Source of the DNA: JACKIC01 sp964392305
Lineage (GTDB): Bacteria; Planctomycetota; UBA1135; UBA2386
DNA length: 64,000 bases
Assembly (NCBI GenBank): GCA_964392305.1
Contig: CAYMPV010000014.1
Span: 87,835-151,834, forward strand
Direction of reading: 5' to 3'
Made by a program: the position numbers and the translations under genes. The first letter of the stretch is position 1. Each line of letters opens with the position of its first letter. This document shows positions 33,852 to 46,113 of the stretch, in pieces. The notes under the pieces are model-generated. The model was not told where the DNA came from. It did not search any database and was given only the letters and a program-made list of their open reading frames with translations.

Positions 33852-35024
33852 TCAGTCGACGCGCCGCAGCAGCAGCACCTTGAGGTACTCCGACTCGGGG
33901 TGCGACATCAGCACCGGGTGATCGTCGCCGGCGCCCAGACGCTGCTCGAGCACCACGCGGAACGGCAGGCCCGCGGTCGCCTGGCGCACGACTTCCTCGA
34001 AACGCGGCAGGGTCATGTGGTGGCTGCAGGTGCAGGTCAGCAGCTGCCCGCCGGGCGCGAGCAGACGCAGCGCCTGACGATTGAGGTCGCGATAACCACG
34101 CTCGGCGCCGGGCAGTTCACGCCGCGACTTGGCGAATGCCGGCGGATCGAGCACGATCAGTTCGTAACTCTCGCCGCGCCCGCGCGCATCCCGCACGAAG
34201 TCGAAGGCATTGCCGTGCACCGGCAGCAGCTTGTCCACGCCGTTGTCGCGTGCGCCCGCCGTCGCCAGTTCGAGCGCCTCCTGGCTCTGGTCGACCGCGA
34301 CGGCAGAGACCGCGCCGCCGATCAGTGCGGCGAGCGAGAAGCCACCCTGGTAGCAGAACAGGTCGAGCACCGTGCGACCGCGCGCGAGCTGCTGCACCAG
34401 CGCCCGCGCCGGCCGCTGATCGAGGTAGAAGCCGGTCTTGTGACCGACGAACGGGCGCACCGTGTGGCGCACGCCGTGTTCGACGATGGTCACCTGCTCG
34501 ATGCGGTTGCCGTGCAACAGCCGCACCTCCTCGGGCAGGCGTTCGTGTTTGCGCGCGCCGACGTCGTTGCGCGCGATCACTGCGGTCGCCTTCACGGTCT
34601 CCGCCGCGAACGGCACGATCGCGTCGAGCGACTGCTCGACGAACGCGCTGGTCGACTGCAACACCAGAACCGGTCCGTAGCGGTCGAGCACCAACCCCGG
34701 CAACCAGTCGCTCTCGGCGTGCACCAGACGCACACCGTCGTGTGGTCCAAGGCGCAACGCGCGGCGCGCGAACGCCGCCTGCAGGCGCGTGCGGAAGAAC
34801 GTCTCGCGGTCGGGCACCTCCTCACCGGGCCACGGCCCGCACAGGCGCAGGGCCAGTTTGCCCACCCCGGTGATGCCCAGACCGAGATCGCGTCGGTTCT
34901 CGTCGAGCACCCGCACCAGCCGCGCCGGCACGACTTCGCCGGACTCCAGGTCGTCCGCGAAGAACCACGGCTGGCCGCGGCGGGCGAAACCGCTGGCCTT
35001 GGCGCTCAGGGACACTCGCTGCAT
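33852..35024 (-). CDS. Class I rRNA methyltransferase (RlmI/YccW-like)
   Basis: The protein is 390 residues from the ATG at 35024 (MQRVSLSAKASGFARRGQPW); the extra upstream codons look non-coding. A short PUA-like N-terminal domain (about 1-75) is followed by the RlmI-type EEVL fold. The SAM domain shows VGHKTGFYLDQRPAR, VLDLFCYQGGFSLAA, AVDQSQEALELA, the catalytic-type VLDPPAFAKSRRE, and the cysteine segment LLTCTCSHHM. It should methylate a cytosine (m5C) in 23S rRNA. The specific position is not assigned, so no gene symbol is given. It ends three bases from the oppositely oriented 33630 gene. Confidence 0.92.
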   Translation of the reverse strand: MQRVSLSAKASGFARRGQPWFFADDLESGEVVPARLVRVLDENRRDLGLGITGVGKLALRLCGPWPGEEVPDRETFFRTRLQAAFARRALRLGPHDGVRLVHAESDWLPGLVLDRYGPVLVLQSTSAFVEQSLDAIVPFAAETVKATAVIARNDVGARKHERLPEEVRLLHGNRIEQVTIVEHGVRHTVRPFVGHKTGFYLDQRPARALVQQLARGRTVLDLFCYQGGFSLAALIGGAVSAVAVDQSQEALELATAGARDNGVDKLLPVHGNAFDFVRDARGRGESYELIVLDPPAFAKSRRELPGAERGYRDLNRQALRLLAPGGQLLTCTCSHHMTLPRFEEVVRQATAGLPFRVVLEQRLGAGDDHPVLMSHPESEYLKVLLLRRVD

Positions 35025-35056
35025 CGCGCGGCACGGTAACGCCCGCGCGGCGGCGT

Positions 35057-38000
35057 TCAAAACTCGACGGTGACGGTCTCGCCCGCCTTGACCTCGACCT
35101 GCTTCTTCTGGCCGCCGCCGCCGTTCTGCTGGTTCTGCATGTCCTGCATGCTGCGGTACTCGACTTCGTAGATGCCAGGCTCGAGGTCGGCGATCGTGCC
35201 CTTGCCGCGACGCAGCATCTGCACCGCCGGCTGTCCTTGCGGCCCGTTGTCGCCGACGCGGCGTGCCGACACCATCGCGAACGGACCCGCGGCGCCGGCC
35301 ACCGACACCGCGATCTTGCCGGCTGCGCCAAGGCGCAGGTCGATGCCGGTCTTGCTCTCGCCACGCGACGCGGTAGCCGTCGTCGTCGCCGCGGCGAAAC
35401 CGCGCGCCGTCGCGCGGATCTGCAGTTCGACTCCGGGATCGACCCCGCGTAACTCGAATGCGCCGTTGTCGTCGGTGCGTTGGCTGCCGCGGCCACCGCC
35501 GAGGTTCATGCCCGGCGCCATGCTCTCGACCATCACCCCGACGTCAGGCTGATTGCCGTCGCCGGTGGCGGTCTTGACGCTGACGCGTGCACCGCTGATC
35601 GGGTTGCCGTCGGGGTCGCGCACGACGCCGCGCAGCGACGTCATGTCGAGGTCGGCGTCGACGCGGTTGTCCCCTTCGCGCAGCAGCACGGCGATCTCGG
35701 TCGGCATCGCCCGGTCCTTGTGCGTGATGCGCAACCGGTGTTGGCCGCTCGGCAGTTCGGCGAGCGAGAACGCGCCGTCGTCGCCACTCCGCGCCGACTT
35801 GCCGCCGCCCTGGCCGAGCTGCTCCATCATGCCCTGCACCATGCCGAGCGCCGCCGCCTGCGGATCTGCTCCGCCGGCTCCGGGGCCTTCGACGAAGCTC
35901 ACGCGCGCGCCGGCCAGCGGCAGGCCGTTCTCGCGCACCACACCCTCGATCTTCGCCGTCGGCGCCTTGGCCAAGGTCAACTGCGCGGTCGCCTTGTCCT
36001 CGACCGCCACCGCCGTCCACGGCTCGTCACCGGCGCCTCCGCCGAGCTGCTGCATGCCTTCGAGACGCATCGCAAACCGCATCGGCCCGCTGTCCGGTGC
36101 GAGCCTGACCTCGTGTGCGCCGGGCACCTGGTGCGCAAACCGCGCGAGGCCCTGTTCGTTGGTGCGCTGTTCGTCGGTGCGTTGCTCGTCGGTCTCGCCG
36201 TCTGCCGTGCGGTGCTCGACGGTGACGTTGGCAACGGGTCGCTGCTGCGGGTCGAGCACACTGACCTCGATCGTGCCGCCGACCAGCAAGGAAATGCGTT
36301 GTGCGCCCGCGGTGTTGGCCGGCAACTCCAGGCGCGCGGGGGCGAAGTCCTTGGCGGTGATGCGCAGGGTGCCAGGCCCGTCGACGACGGCGTTGACCGC
36401 CGCCCGACCAGCCGCGTCGGTGGTCGCACTGCTCGGCCCCTGGCCGCCGAACCGGCCCTGCAGCGCCGCGAACGGGTTGCGCCCACCACCATCACCACCT
36501 TGCTGTTGCGCCGACAACCGCACGCGCGCACCGGCGATCGGCGCCTCGGTGTCTGCGGCGACGACCTCCACTTCGAGCACCGGCGTGGGCGACAACCGCA
36601 CGGTGCCCAGGTCGAGTTGCCCGACCGAGGGCAACTCGATGTCGGCCTTCTGCCAACCGAGGTGACCGAGCGCGTCGACGTCGAGCTGCAGCTTCTGGCC
36701 CTGCTTGGGCCGCAGGTTGGCCAACGTCACCCTGCCCTCGGGGTAGTTCGCGGCGCGGCCGCGGCTGCCACCACCGCCGCCGCCACCCCATTGCATGATG
36801 TCGCCAAAGCCGCCGTTGGCGCCGCCACGCAGGCGATCACGAACCCAGAGCCGCTCGACCGGCGCGTCGCCCTTGCCGAGCACCGTGAACGTCACGGTCA
36901 CGCCGGCTTCGTAGTGCAGTTCGACGTTGCTGGTGCCCGAACGTACCTCGAGGCGCTCGGTGCATTGGCCGCCACTGACGAAGCCACGCCCCTGCTGCAC
37001 CGCCCACAGCCGGTAGGTCATGCCCTGCTCGAGGCCACGCAGCACGAACCGGCCTTCGCCGTCCAGGTCGACCTGCCGTTCGCCGAACGACATGCCCATG
37101 TCGCCGAGCAGTTCGGTCGGATCACCGCCGATCATGTTGAACAGGCCAGCGGGGCCGCCGTCGGCGCCGGCCACCGGCTCGCGTTTCGCCGAGGCCATCA
37201 CACGCACGTTCTTGACGTTCTCGGGCACGTTGAGCACCACGCCGCGGATGTCGGCACCGGGCGACATCGTGATCAACACCCCCTTGACGCTGCGGCCCTT
37301 GGGCACGTTCAACGCCTCGCTGCGCGCGCTCGGGTGATCGGGGTGACGCGCGCGCAGCGTGAACTCGCCCGCGGCGAGGTGCGGCAGCTCGAAGCGCCCC
37401 AGTTCGTCGGTCGTCGCGGCGTCGCCGCCGCGCACGTTTTCCCAGACGTCCATGCCCGGCATCTGCACGTCGAAGTCGAAACCGGCCTCGAACTGCTGCA
37501 TTCGCATCACGCGCGCGGCGGCGATCGGGTTGCCGCGCGGGTCGAGCACGCGCCCTGTGACCACCGCACCGGCCTGCACCGTGAGCACACCGAGATCGAC
37601 GTCCGCCGCGGTCGGCCGCGCCGCCCGCTGCTGCAGCACCTGATAACCGCGCGCCATCACCTGCACACTGACGCTGCGGTTGGTGGTCGCCGGCACGATC
37701 TTGAAACGACCCTCGCCGTCGCTGCGCACACTGACCTGCTGTTGCTGCGCGGAACGCAGGCGCTCGGTCATCGCCTGCGGATCGAAGGCGTCTTCGGCCG
37801 TCGGATCGAATTCCTGTACGTCGAAGCCCAGACCGTTGCCGGGCGCGCAGCGCACCTCCGCATCGGCGACCGGCTGCCCACTCTCGTTGACCAGCCGGCC
37901 GATGATCGCCGGCCCCGCCGTATCGCCCGCTGCAGCGACGGCCTCACGCAGCGCGCCCTCGCCTCCGCCGTCGACCGCGCCGGTCGCGCCGGGTGCCGGC

Positions 38001-38158
38001 ACATCACCCTTCTCGACCGCGGCGTCACCGCGCGCCCCCACCGTCGCATCGGGCGGCGCCACCACCTCGGTGCGGCCGAAGTAGAAGCTGGCGCCGATCG
38101 CGGCACCGGCCAGGAGGATCAACAGGGCGAACAGGCCGAGAACGCGATTGGCTGGCAT
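35057..38158 (-). CDS. Giant single-pass protein with carboxypeptidase-regulatory/Ig-like repeats
   Basis: The protein is 1033 residues from the ATG at 38158 (MPANRVLGLFALLILLAG). Residues ~5-27 form a membrane helix, followed by an Ala, Gly and Pro-rich linker. The rest is a chain of roughly eight to nine CarboxypepD_reg-like beta-sandwiches, recognisable as repeated 'G-R-V-x-(D/N)-x-x-G-x-P-(I/V)-x-x-A-x-V' units, e.g. GRVLDPRGNPIAAARV and VVRDPDGNPISGARVSV. The region before the rRNA methyltransferase end contains Gly, Gln and Asn-rich loops. It has no sigma domain, unlike the two fusion proteins, so it is probably a structural or binding surface protein. It starts 218 bases from the lipoprotein gene. 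Confidence 0.87.
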   Translation of the reverse strand: MPANRVLGLFALLILLAGAAIGASFYFGRTEVVAPPDATVGARGDAAVEKGDVPAPGATGAVDGGGEGALREAVAAAGDTAGPAIIGRLVNESGQPVADAEVRCAPGNGLGFDVQEFDPTAEDAFDPQAMTERLRSAQQQQVSVRSDGEGRFKIVPATTNRSVSVQVMARGYQVLQQRAARPTAADVDLGVLTVQAGAVVTGRVLDPRGNPIAAARVMRMQQFEAGFDFDVQMPGMDVWENVRGGDAATTDELGRFELPHLAAGEFTLRARHPDHPSARSEALNVPKGRSVKGVLITMSPGADIRGVVLNVPENVKNVRVMASAKREPVAGADGGPAGLFNMIGGDPTELLGDMGMSFGERQVDLDGEGRFVLRGLEQGMTYRLWAVQQGRGFVSGGQCTERLEVRSGTSNVELHYEAGVTVTFTVLGKGDAPVERLWVRDRLRGGANGGFGDIMQWGGGGGGGSRGRAANYPEGRVTLANLRPKQGQKLQLDVDALGHLGWQKADIELPSVGQLDLGTVRLSPTPVLEVEVVAADTEAPIAGARVRLSAQQQGGDGGGRNPFAALQGRFGGQGPSSATTDAAGRAAVNAVVDGPGTLRITAKDFAPARLELPANTAGAQRISLLVGGTIEVSVLDPQQRPVANVTVEHRTADGETDEQRTDEQRTNEQGLARFAHQVPGAHEVRLAPDSGPMRFAMRLEGMQQLGGGAGDEPWTAVAVEDKATAQLTLAKAPTAKIEGVVRENGLPLAGARVSFVEGPGAGGADPQAAALGMVQGMMEQLGQGGGKSARSGDDGAFSLAELPSGQHRLRITHKDRAMPTEIAVLLREGDNRVDADLDMTSLRGVVRDPDGNPISGARVSVKTATGDGNQPDVGVMVESMAPGMNLGGGRGSQRTDDNGAFELRGVDPGVELQIRATARGFAAATTTATASRGESKTGIDLRLGAAGKIAVSVAGAAGPFAMVSARRVGDNGPQGQPAVQMLRRGKGTIADLEPGIYEVEYRSMQDMQNQQNGGGGQKKQVEVKAGETVTVEF
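36152..36196. repeat. Three 15-bp coding repeats in the giant Ig-like gene
   Basis: Three 15-base units at 36152-36166, 36167-36181 and 36182-36196 encode TDEQR, TDEQR and TNEQG within the 1033-residue protein. They are in frame, so slippage changes length by five residues without a frameshift. They lie in a loop between two beta-strands of one Ig-like domain. Confidence 0.8.
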
Positions 38159-38376
38159 GGCGGTCGAGGGGTGCGCAACGTGTGCAGGTTGCGGGGATCG
38201 GGGTCGGCATCATCGGCGCCGACCCGGCGTGTGGGGACGCCATTGTTGCCGAAGTTGCACAACAGCTGTCGCGCTCGCGGCGGATGCCGGGGCCGCCCGC
38301 GCCACCGACGGCCGCAGCACTCGACCATCTGCGCCGTGACCAGGAGGCCGGCGCGCGATCGAACCGGGCGCGACCC

Positions 38377-39090
38377 TCAGCGTCCGGCCGGACGCGCGCT
38401 GGCTTCGGCCGGCGCTTCGCCGACCGGCGCGGCCGGCACCGCGGGCTCACCGAGCACGAGCGGCACACCGCTGCGACCGATGTTGGTGCTGTCCAGGCTG
38501 CTCATCACCTTGGCCAGGCTGCGCATCGTGGTGCTGCCCGCCAGCAGGAACACGTTGTCGGGGATGACCTGCGGCTCGGTGACCTGACGATCGCCGTAGA
38601 CGCGCTCGAACCACAGCGGCCGCGTCCCGGCGGCGTCGGCCGGACCGAACACGCGCAGCTTGAGCCCGACCTCGGCGAAGGTGCGGGCACCGTGGATGTT
38701 CTCCATCGTGCCCATCGAGAACGACACCAGCTCGGGTTGGATCACGACCGACTCGGGCAGCGCGGTGCTGCTGACCTGCGCGAACAGGCCGCTCTCGCCG
38801 AGTTCGCGTTCGAACAACTCGCCGACCATGTCGGTGACCGGCCGGTCCCAGGCCGCGTCGGGCGCGTAGGAGATCGGAAAGCCGCGGTCGTGCGCGGGCT
38901 GGGCGCCGCGTCGATTGTCGACGACGGGGGCGACGAACACGCCGCGATCGCCGGGCGCCCTGGTCACGAACGGAACGTCGCCGCAGATCTGCGGATTGCG
39001 CGCCAGGTCGACCTCGCGGGGAATGGACTTGCAGCCGCCGAGCCACAACCCGAGGAAGCAGACCGACAACGCCAGGCGGGGGGTCTTCAT
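38377..39090 (-). CDS. Uncharacterised lipoprotein
   Basis: The protein is 237 residues from the ATG at 39090 (MKTPRLALSVCFLGLWLGGC). The signal ends in a canonical lipobox (LGGC), so it should be lipid-anchored in the envelope. The body (about 40-205) has alternating beta-like and helical segments: GVFVAPVVDNRRG, DMVGELFERELGESGLFAQVSS, ESVVIQPELVSFSMG. This resembles lipoproteins of the YajG or ABC-auxiliary type, but I cannot assign a family firmly. The tail is Ala, Pro and Glu-rich. It diverges from the aconitase gene across 133 bases. Confidence 0.78.
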   Translation of the reverse strand: MKTPRLALSVCFLGLWLGGCKSIPREVDLARNPQICGDVPFVTRAPGDRGVFVAPVVDNRRGAQPAHDRGFPISYAPDAAWDRPVTDMVGELFERELGESGLFAQVSSTALPESVVIQPELVSFSMGTMENIHGARTFAEVGLKLRVFGPADAAGTRPLWFERVYGDRQVTEPQVIPDNVFLLAGSTTMRSLAKVMSSLDSTNIGRSGVPLVLGEPAVPAAPVGEAPAEASARPAGR

Positions 39091-39150
39091 GATGCCGTTG
39101 CCATCGGCAGTTCGCGCCGCGAACTGAAGCCCGCCTGCTGCGGAGCGGTT

Positions 39151-39179
39151 TTGCGACCCGGCAGCCGCGCGGATAGAAC
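39151..39179 (+). promoter_or_regulatory. Candidate sigma-70-type promoter of the aconitase gene
   Basis: A -35 hexamer TTGCGA (39151-39156) and -10 hexamer TAGAAC (39174-39179) are exactly 17 bases apart. Each matches the standard consensus at four of six positions. The pair lies 45 bases upstream of the ATG at 39224, in the divergent gap with the lipoprotein gene. Matches to a short consensus in GC-rich DNA can occur by chance, so it remains a candidate. Confidence 0.45.
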
Positions 39180-39223
39180 CTTTGCCCGCCACAGCCAGCC
39201 GCTGCAGGCCCCCACCACCAGAA

Positions 39224-42019
<2,796 letters not shown>

Positions 42020-42075
42020 GCGGCACACCCCGCGCGACCTGGACCGGGCGGCGAGCGCTTGCTCCAATCCGCGCC

Positions 42076-43875
42076 GTGAGATCAACCTCGCTCCCTGCGC
42101 TGGCCGTGACCGGCACGCCATCCCTGGCGGAATGCCAGCGACAGATGTTCGAGAGCATGGTGCGGGTGCTGCTGGCGATCTGCGCCACCGGCCTGGGCAT
42201 GATGATGCTGCGGGCGCAAACCTGGTCGGACAGCAGCGGCCTCGTGGTCATCGCCGTGGCCACGGCGACCATCGCGCTCGGCGCATTCGCGTCAGCGATC
42301 GGTTGGCGCGCCAGGGCCTGGCTGGTCGCCCTCACCATCGTCGGCGCCGCAACCGCCTACGTGTTCGTGAGCGGTTACCTGCCGATCAACATGTTCGTCG
42401 GCGTGGCCATCAGCGGCGTGATGATCGCGAGTTGTCTGGGCGTGCGCGCCGCGATCCTCACCCTGGCGCTGTTCGGAGTGGGCTTCTCGGCGGCTGCGTA
42501 CGCCCACAGCAGCGGTTGGGTCCATGTCGATCACACCGCTTCCGGCCAGTCCGTTCCCGAGAATTGGGTGGGTATCGGGATCATCTTCCTGGCGATGAAC
42601 ATCGGTGCGATCCTGTTCGTGGCGACGATGCTGAGGCGGCTCGGCGACGCCCTGCAGCGTGGCGACGAGTTGCTGGCGCAGACCACCGAGCAGACGCGCC
42701 TGCAGCTCGAATCCGCCGAACGACAAGCGCGCCTGCAGGCCGACCTGCAACAGGCGCAGAAGTTCGAGGCGCTGGGCCGACTCGCCGGCGGCGTCGCCCA
42801 CGACCTCAACAACCTGCTGGTGGTGATCCAGAACAACGCCAGCTGGATCGCCAAGGTCGGCGACGGCGAAGCCGTAGAAGCGGCGCGCGAGATCGAACAG
42901 GCCGGTGACCGGGCCACCAAGTTGGCGCGCAACCTGCTCGTGTTCGGCAGCCAGCAGGCCAACCAACTCGAGCCGCTCGACCTCGACGCCACCGTGAAGG
43001 GTTCTCTGCAGCTGGTCCGCAAGATGCTGCCCGGCGACGTGCACCTGGTGTTCGAACCGGGCGGCTGCGGGACGGTGCGCAGCTGCGCGTCGGACCTCGA
43101 CCAGGTGCTCATCAACCTGTGCACCAACGCGCGCGACGCGATGCCCGCGGGCGGCACGATCACGATCTCGACGGCGCGGGAGACCGACGACGCCGACCCG
43201 GCCAACAGCCGCATCGTCCTGCGGGTCGCGGACCAGGGCCACGGCATCCCCGAGACGGTGCGGCCGCGCATCTTCGAGCCGTTCTTCACCACCAAGGATC
43301 GCCGCAAGGGCACCGGCCTAGGCCTCGCCGTCGTACACGGCATCGTCAAGCAACATGGCGGCAAGGTCACCGTGCAGTCGACGATCGGCAAAGGCACGGC
43401 GTTCGAGGTCCGCCTGCCGACCCACGAACGCGCAGCGTCGCCGACGGCCAAGGCGCCGACGCCGGCCGCGCCAACCAGGCGCGAGGCGCGTTTGCCCGCG
43501 ACCATCCTCGTGCTCGAGGACGACGACAAGGTGCGCAAGATCGTCGCCAACGTCTTGCGCAAGGCCGGCCACGAGGTGCACGAGTTCGCCATGGGCCGCG
43601 ACCTGCTCGAGTGGTGCCGGCAGGATCGCGCCCGCGCCGACCTGCTGGTCACCGACGTCAACCTGACCGAGCACAACGGCATCGAGGTCTACCGGCACGC
43701 GCGGCTGCTGCTGCCGGACCTCTCCTGCCTGGTCTGCAGCGGTTCGTATGCCAACCCCGTCGACCCCGATTTCTTCAGCGAACCCAAACACGGCCGGCTC
43801 GACAAGCCGTTCCGCAGCGCCGACCTGCTCGAGTCGGTGCACCAGTTGCTCGACGGCCACCTGCCGCGTTCGTGA
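42076..43875 (+). CDS. Membrane-bound hybrid sensor histidine kinase with receiver domain
   Basis: The protein is 599 residues from the GTG at 42076; the ATG at 42145 (MFESMVRV) is an alternative. Residues ~28-185 contain about six hydrophobic helices. A coiled coil (190-228) leads to the H box LAGGVAHDLNNLLVV with the phosphorylated His at ~242. The ATPase has N box INLCTNARDAM, G1 VADQGHGI, F box FEPFFTTK and G2 GTGLGLAVVHG. The C-terminal receiver has ILVLEDDDKV, the phospho-acceptor Asp in VTDVNL, and the conserved DKPF lysine. No separate regulator is adjacent, so the signal and output are unknown. The beta-lactamase-like gene follows immediately. Confidence 0.93.
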   Translation: MRSTSLPALAVTGTPSLAECQRQMFESMVRVLLAICATGLGMMMLRAQTWSDSSGLVVIAVATATIALGAFASAIGWRARAWLVALTIVGAATAYVFVSGYLPINMFVGVAISGVMIASCLGVRAAILTLALFGVGFSAAAYAHSSGWVHVDHTASGQSVPENWVGIGIIFLAMNIGAILFVATMLRRLGDALQRGDELLAQTTEQTRLQLESAERQARLQADLQQAQKFEALGRLAGGVAHDLNNLLVVIQNNASWIAKVGDGEAVEAAREIEQAGDRATKLARNLLVFGSQQANQLEPLDLDATVKGSLQLVRKMLPGDVHLVFEPGGCGTVRSCASDLDQVLINLCTNARDAMPAGGTITISTARETDDADPANSRIVLRVADQGHGIPETVRPRIFEPFFTTKDRRKGTGLGLAVVHGIVKQHGGKVTVQSTIGKGTAFEVRLPTHERAASPTAKAPTPAAPTRREARLPATILVLEDDDKVRKIVANVLRKAGHEVHEFAMGRDLLEWCRQDRARADLLVTDVNLTEHNGIEVYRHARLLLPDLSCLVCSGSYANPVDPDFFSEPKHGRLDKPFRSADLLESVHQLLDGHLPRS

Positions 43876-43876
43876 G

Positions 43877-44782
43877 TTGCGGCGCGCGCCTGGCCTGACG
43901 GTCTGGCTGCTGACGCTGATTGCATGCGGCTGCCAGACGACGCCGTCCCTGCAGCAGCAGATCGAGGCGCGCGTCGCCGGCTTCCGCGGCACCGTCGGCG
44001 TCTACGTGCAGCACCTGCAGCGCGGCGAAACCGTCGCGATCGCGGCCGACGAACCGTTCCCCACCGCCAGCCTGATCAAGGTGCCGATCCTCGGCGCGCT
44101 GCTCGACAAGGTCGAACGCGGCGAACTCGACTACCACGCCGAGCTCACCTACACCAAGGAGCGCCTCTACGCCGGCGAAGACCTCGTCGGCGCGTTCGCC
44201 GACGGTGCCGAGGTCGTGCTCGACAAGGTCGCGATGCTGATGATCACCACCAGCGACAACACCGGCGCGCTGTGGTGTCAGGAGCTCGCCGGCACCGGCA
44301 CCGCCATCAACGCCTGGCTCGCCGCCCAGGGTCACGCGGTGACGCGCGTCAACTCCCGCACGCCGGGGCGCGAACCGGACTGGCGACAATTCGGCTGGGG
44401 CCAGACCACGCCGCGCGAGATGGCGACGTTCTTCGTGCGCGCCCGCCGCGGCGAACTCGTCAGCGCCGCGGTCAGCGAAGAGTTCCTGCGCTGCACCAGC
44501 CGCATCTACTGGGACGGCCAGGCGCTCGCCATGATCCCGCCCTGGGTGTTCACCGCGAGCAAGCAGGGCGCCGTCGATGCCTCACGCAGCGAGGTCGTGC
44601 TCGTCGACGCGCCGCACGGCACCTATGTGTTCTGCGTCATCACCAAGGACCAGCAGGACCACAGCTGGGGCCGCGACAACGAGGGCTACGCGCTGCTGCG
44701 CGACATCTCGGCGCTGCTGTGGCGCCACTTCGAACCCGAGCTGCCCTACGCTCCGCCCGACGGCATGCAGCGCTTCTGGTGA
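43877..44782 (+). CDS. Beta-lactamase-like serine hydrolase lipoprotein (class A fold)
   Basis: The protein is about 301 residues. No ATG or GTG is available, so the TTG at 43877 is taken; it lies one base past the kinase stop. The N-terminus LTVWLLTLIAC is an export signal with a lipobox, so it should be a lipoprotein. The class A signatures are visible: SxxK in PTASLIKVPIL, SDN in TTSDNTG, and a K-x-G (SKQG) replacing the usual KTG. The general fold and catalytic serine support a penicillin-recognising hydrolase, but substrate and antibiotic activity cannot be inferred. Confidence 0.85.
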   Translation: MRRAPGLTVWLLTLIACGCQTTPSLQQQIEARVAGFRGTVGVYVQHLQRGETVAIAADEPFPTASLIKVPILGALLDKVERGELDYHAELTYTKERLYAGEDLVGAFADGAEVVLDKVAMLMITTSDNTGALWCQELAGTGTAINAWLAAQGHAVTRVNSRTPGREPDWRQFGWGQTTPREMATFFVRARRGELVSAAVSEEFLRCTSRIYWDGQALAMIPPWVFTASKQGAVDASRSEVVLVDAPHGTYVFCVITKDQQDHSWGRDNEGYALLRDISALLWRHFEPELPYAPPDGMQRFW

Positions 44783-44789
44783 GGGCACC

Positions 44790-46103
44790 TCACGGCGCGC
44801 GGCGCGCGGACACCAAGGCCCGCCGCGCGCCGGGTCGGTCGCCGATCGGCATGGCCACGCTCACGCGCTGAGCGGCCGCGGCAGCATCGGCAGCGCTGCG
44901 CGCGTGCACCGCGGCGAGCGCTTCGCCGCGTTCGACGCGGTCGCCGATCACCTTGCGCAGTTCGACACCGACCACGGGATCGACGGCATCCCCGGGTTGC
45001 CGGCGCCCGCCGCCGAGATCGACGATCACTTGCCCGAGCAGCAGCGGGTCGACGTCGGCGACGAACCCGGCCCGCGACGCGACCACCGCCACGACGTGCG
45101 GTGCAGCGCCGAGGAGCTCGTGGTCGTCGAGCACGCGTGGGTCACCACCTTGCAACTGCAGGTTCTCCGCGAACACGCGCCGCAGGCTGCCGTCGCGCCA
45201 CAACCGTTCGAGCCGTTCACGCGCTACCGCCGCGTCGGCGTCGATGCCGCCGAGCAGCAACATCTCGACGCCGAGCGCGAGGGTCACCTCACGCAGGTCC
45301 GGCGGACAATCGCCGTCGAGCGCCCGCAACACCTCGCGCACCTCGAGCGCGTTGCCGAGCGCCAGACCGAGCGGATGGTCCATGTCGGTGAGCAACGCCG
45401 CCATGCGGATGCCGGCGGCGCGGCCGACGGCGACCAGGCTGTCCATGAGCTCGGTCGCGCGCTCGATCGGCGGCATGAACGCGGCGCGACCGCACTTGAC
45501 GTCCATGACCAGGCCGTCGATGCCCTCGGCGAGCTTCTTGCTCAGGATCGAACTCGTGATCAACGGTACGCTCTCCACCGTGCCGCTGATGTCGCGCGTC
45601 GCGTACATGCGCGCGTCGGCCGGCGCGATCTCGGCGCTCGGCGCGGCCATCGCGTAACCGCACGCCGCGAGCACCTCGCCGAAACGTGACACCGACAGGT
45701 CGGTGCGATAACCAGGCAGGCTGGCCAGCTTGTCGATGGTGCCGCCGGTGTGACCCAGGCCGCGACCGCTGACCATCGGCACGGCGACGCCGGCCGCGGC
45801 GACGAGCGGTGCGAGCAGCAGGCTGACCTTGTCACCGACGCCGCCGGTGCTGTGTTTGTCGATCTTGGGCCCGGTGACGTGTTCGTGGCGCAGCACGCGG
45901 CCCGAGTCGCGCATCGCCAGGGTCAGGGCCGCGGTCTCCGCCGCGCTCATGCCGCGACAACACACCGCCATCAGCCACGCGCCGAGCTGCGCATCGCCGA
46001 GCGAACCGTCGATCACACCGCCGATCAGGTCGCCGATCTCGTCGGCCGTCAGTTCGCCGCCGTCGCGCTTCTTGGCGATCAGTCGCGCCGGGTGCTGCTT
46101 CAT
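44790..46103 (-). CDS. deoA: Thymidine/pyrimidine-nucleoside phosphorylase
   Basis: The protein is 437 residues from the ATG at 46103 (MKQHPARLIAKKRDGGEL). The thymidine phosphorylase family marks are GPKIDKHSTGGVGDKVSL (phosphate-binding), SGRGLGHTGGTIDKLAS, ITSSILSKKLAEGIDGLVMDVKCG, and a C-terminal domain ending after VVGVELRKVIGDRVERGE. It converts thymidine or deoxyuridine plus phosphate to the base and deoxyribose-1-phosphate. deoC, which acts after isomerisation to the 5-phosphate, lies at 59628-60533. The truncated ALDH-like gene is just upstream (10 bases). Confidence 0.95.
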   Translation of the reverse strand: MKQHPARLIAKKRDGGELTADEIGDLIGGVIDGSLGDAQLGAWLMAVCCRGMSAAETAALTLAMRDSGRVLRHEHVTGPKIDKHSTGGVGDKVSLLLAPLVAAAGVAVPMVSGRGLGHTGGTIDKLASLPGYRTDLSVSRFGEVLAACGYAMAAPSAEIAPADARMYATRDISGTVESVPLITSSILSKKLAEGIDGLVMDVKCGRAAFMPPIERATELMDSLVAVGRAAGIRMAALLTDMDHPLGLALGNALEVREVLRALDGDCPPDLREVTLALGVEMLLLGGIDADAAVARERLERLWRDGSLRRVFAENLQLQGGDPRVLDDHELLGAAPHVVAVVASRAGFVADVDPLLLGQVIVDLGGGRRQPGDAVDPVVGVELRKVIGDRVERGEALAAVHARSAADAAAAAQRVSVAMPIGDRPGARRALVSARRAP

Positions 46104-46113
46104 CGCGGTGCGC

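Noticed and set aside
38159..38376. Small gene or RNA in the 218-base gap
   Set aside because: No start with a ribosome site leads to a sensible protein and no strong hairpin was seen.
35480..38587. 1035-codon plus-strand frame
   Set aside because: It runs antisense to the giant Ig-like gene, is His and Arg-rich and shows no domain.
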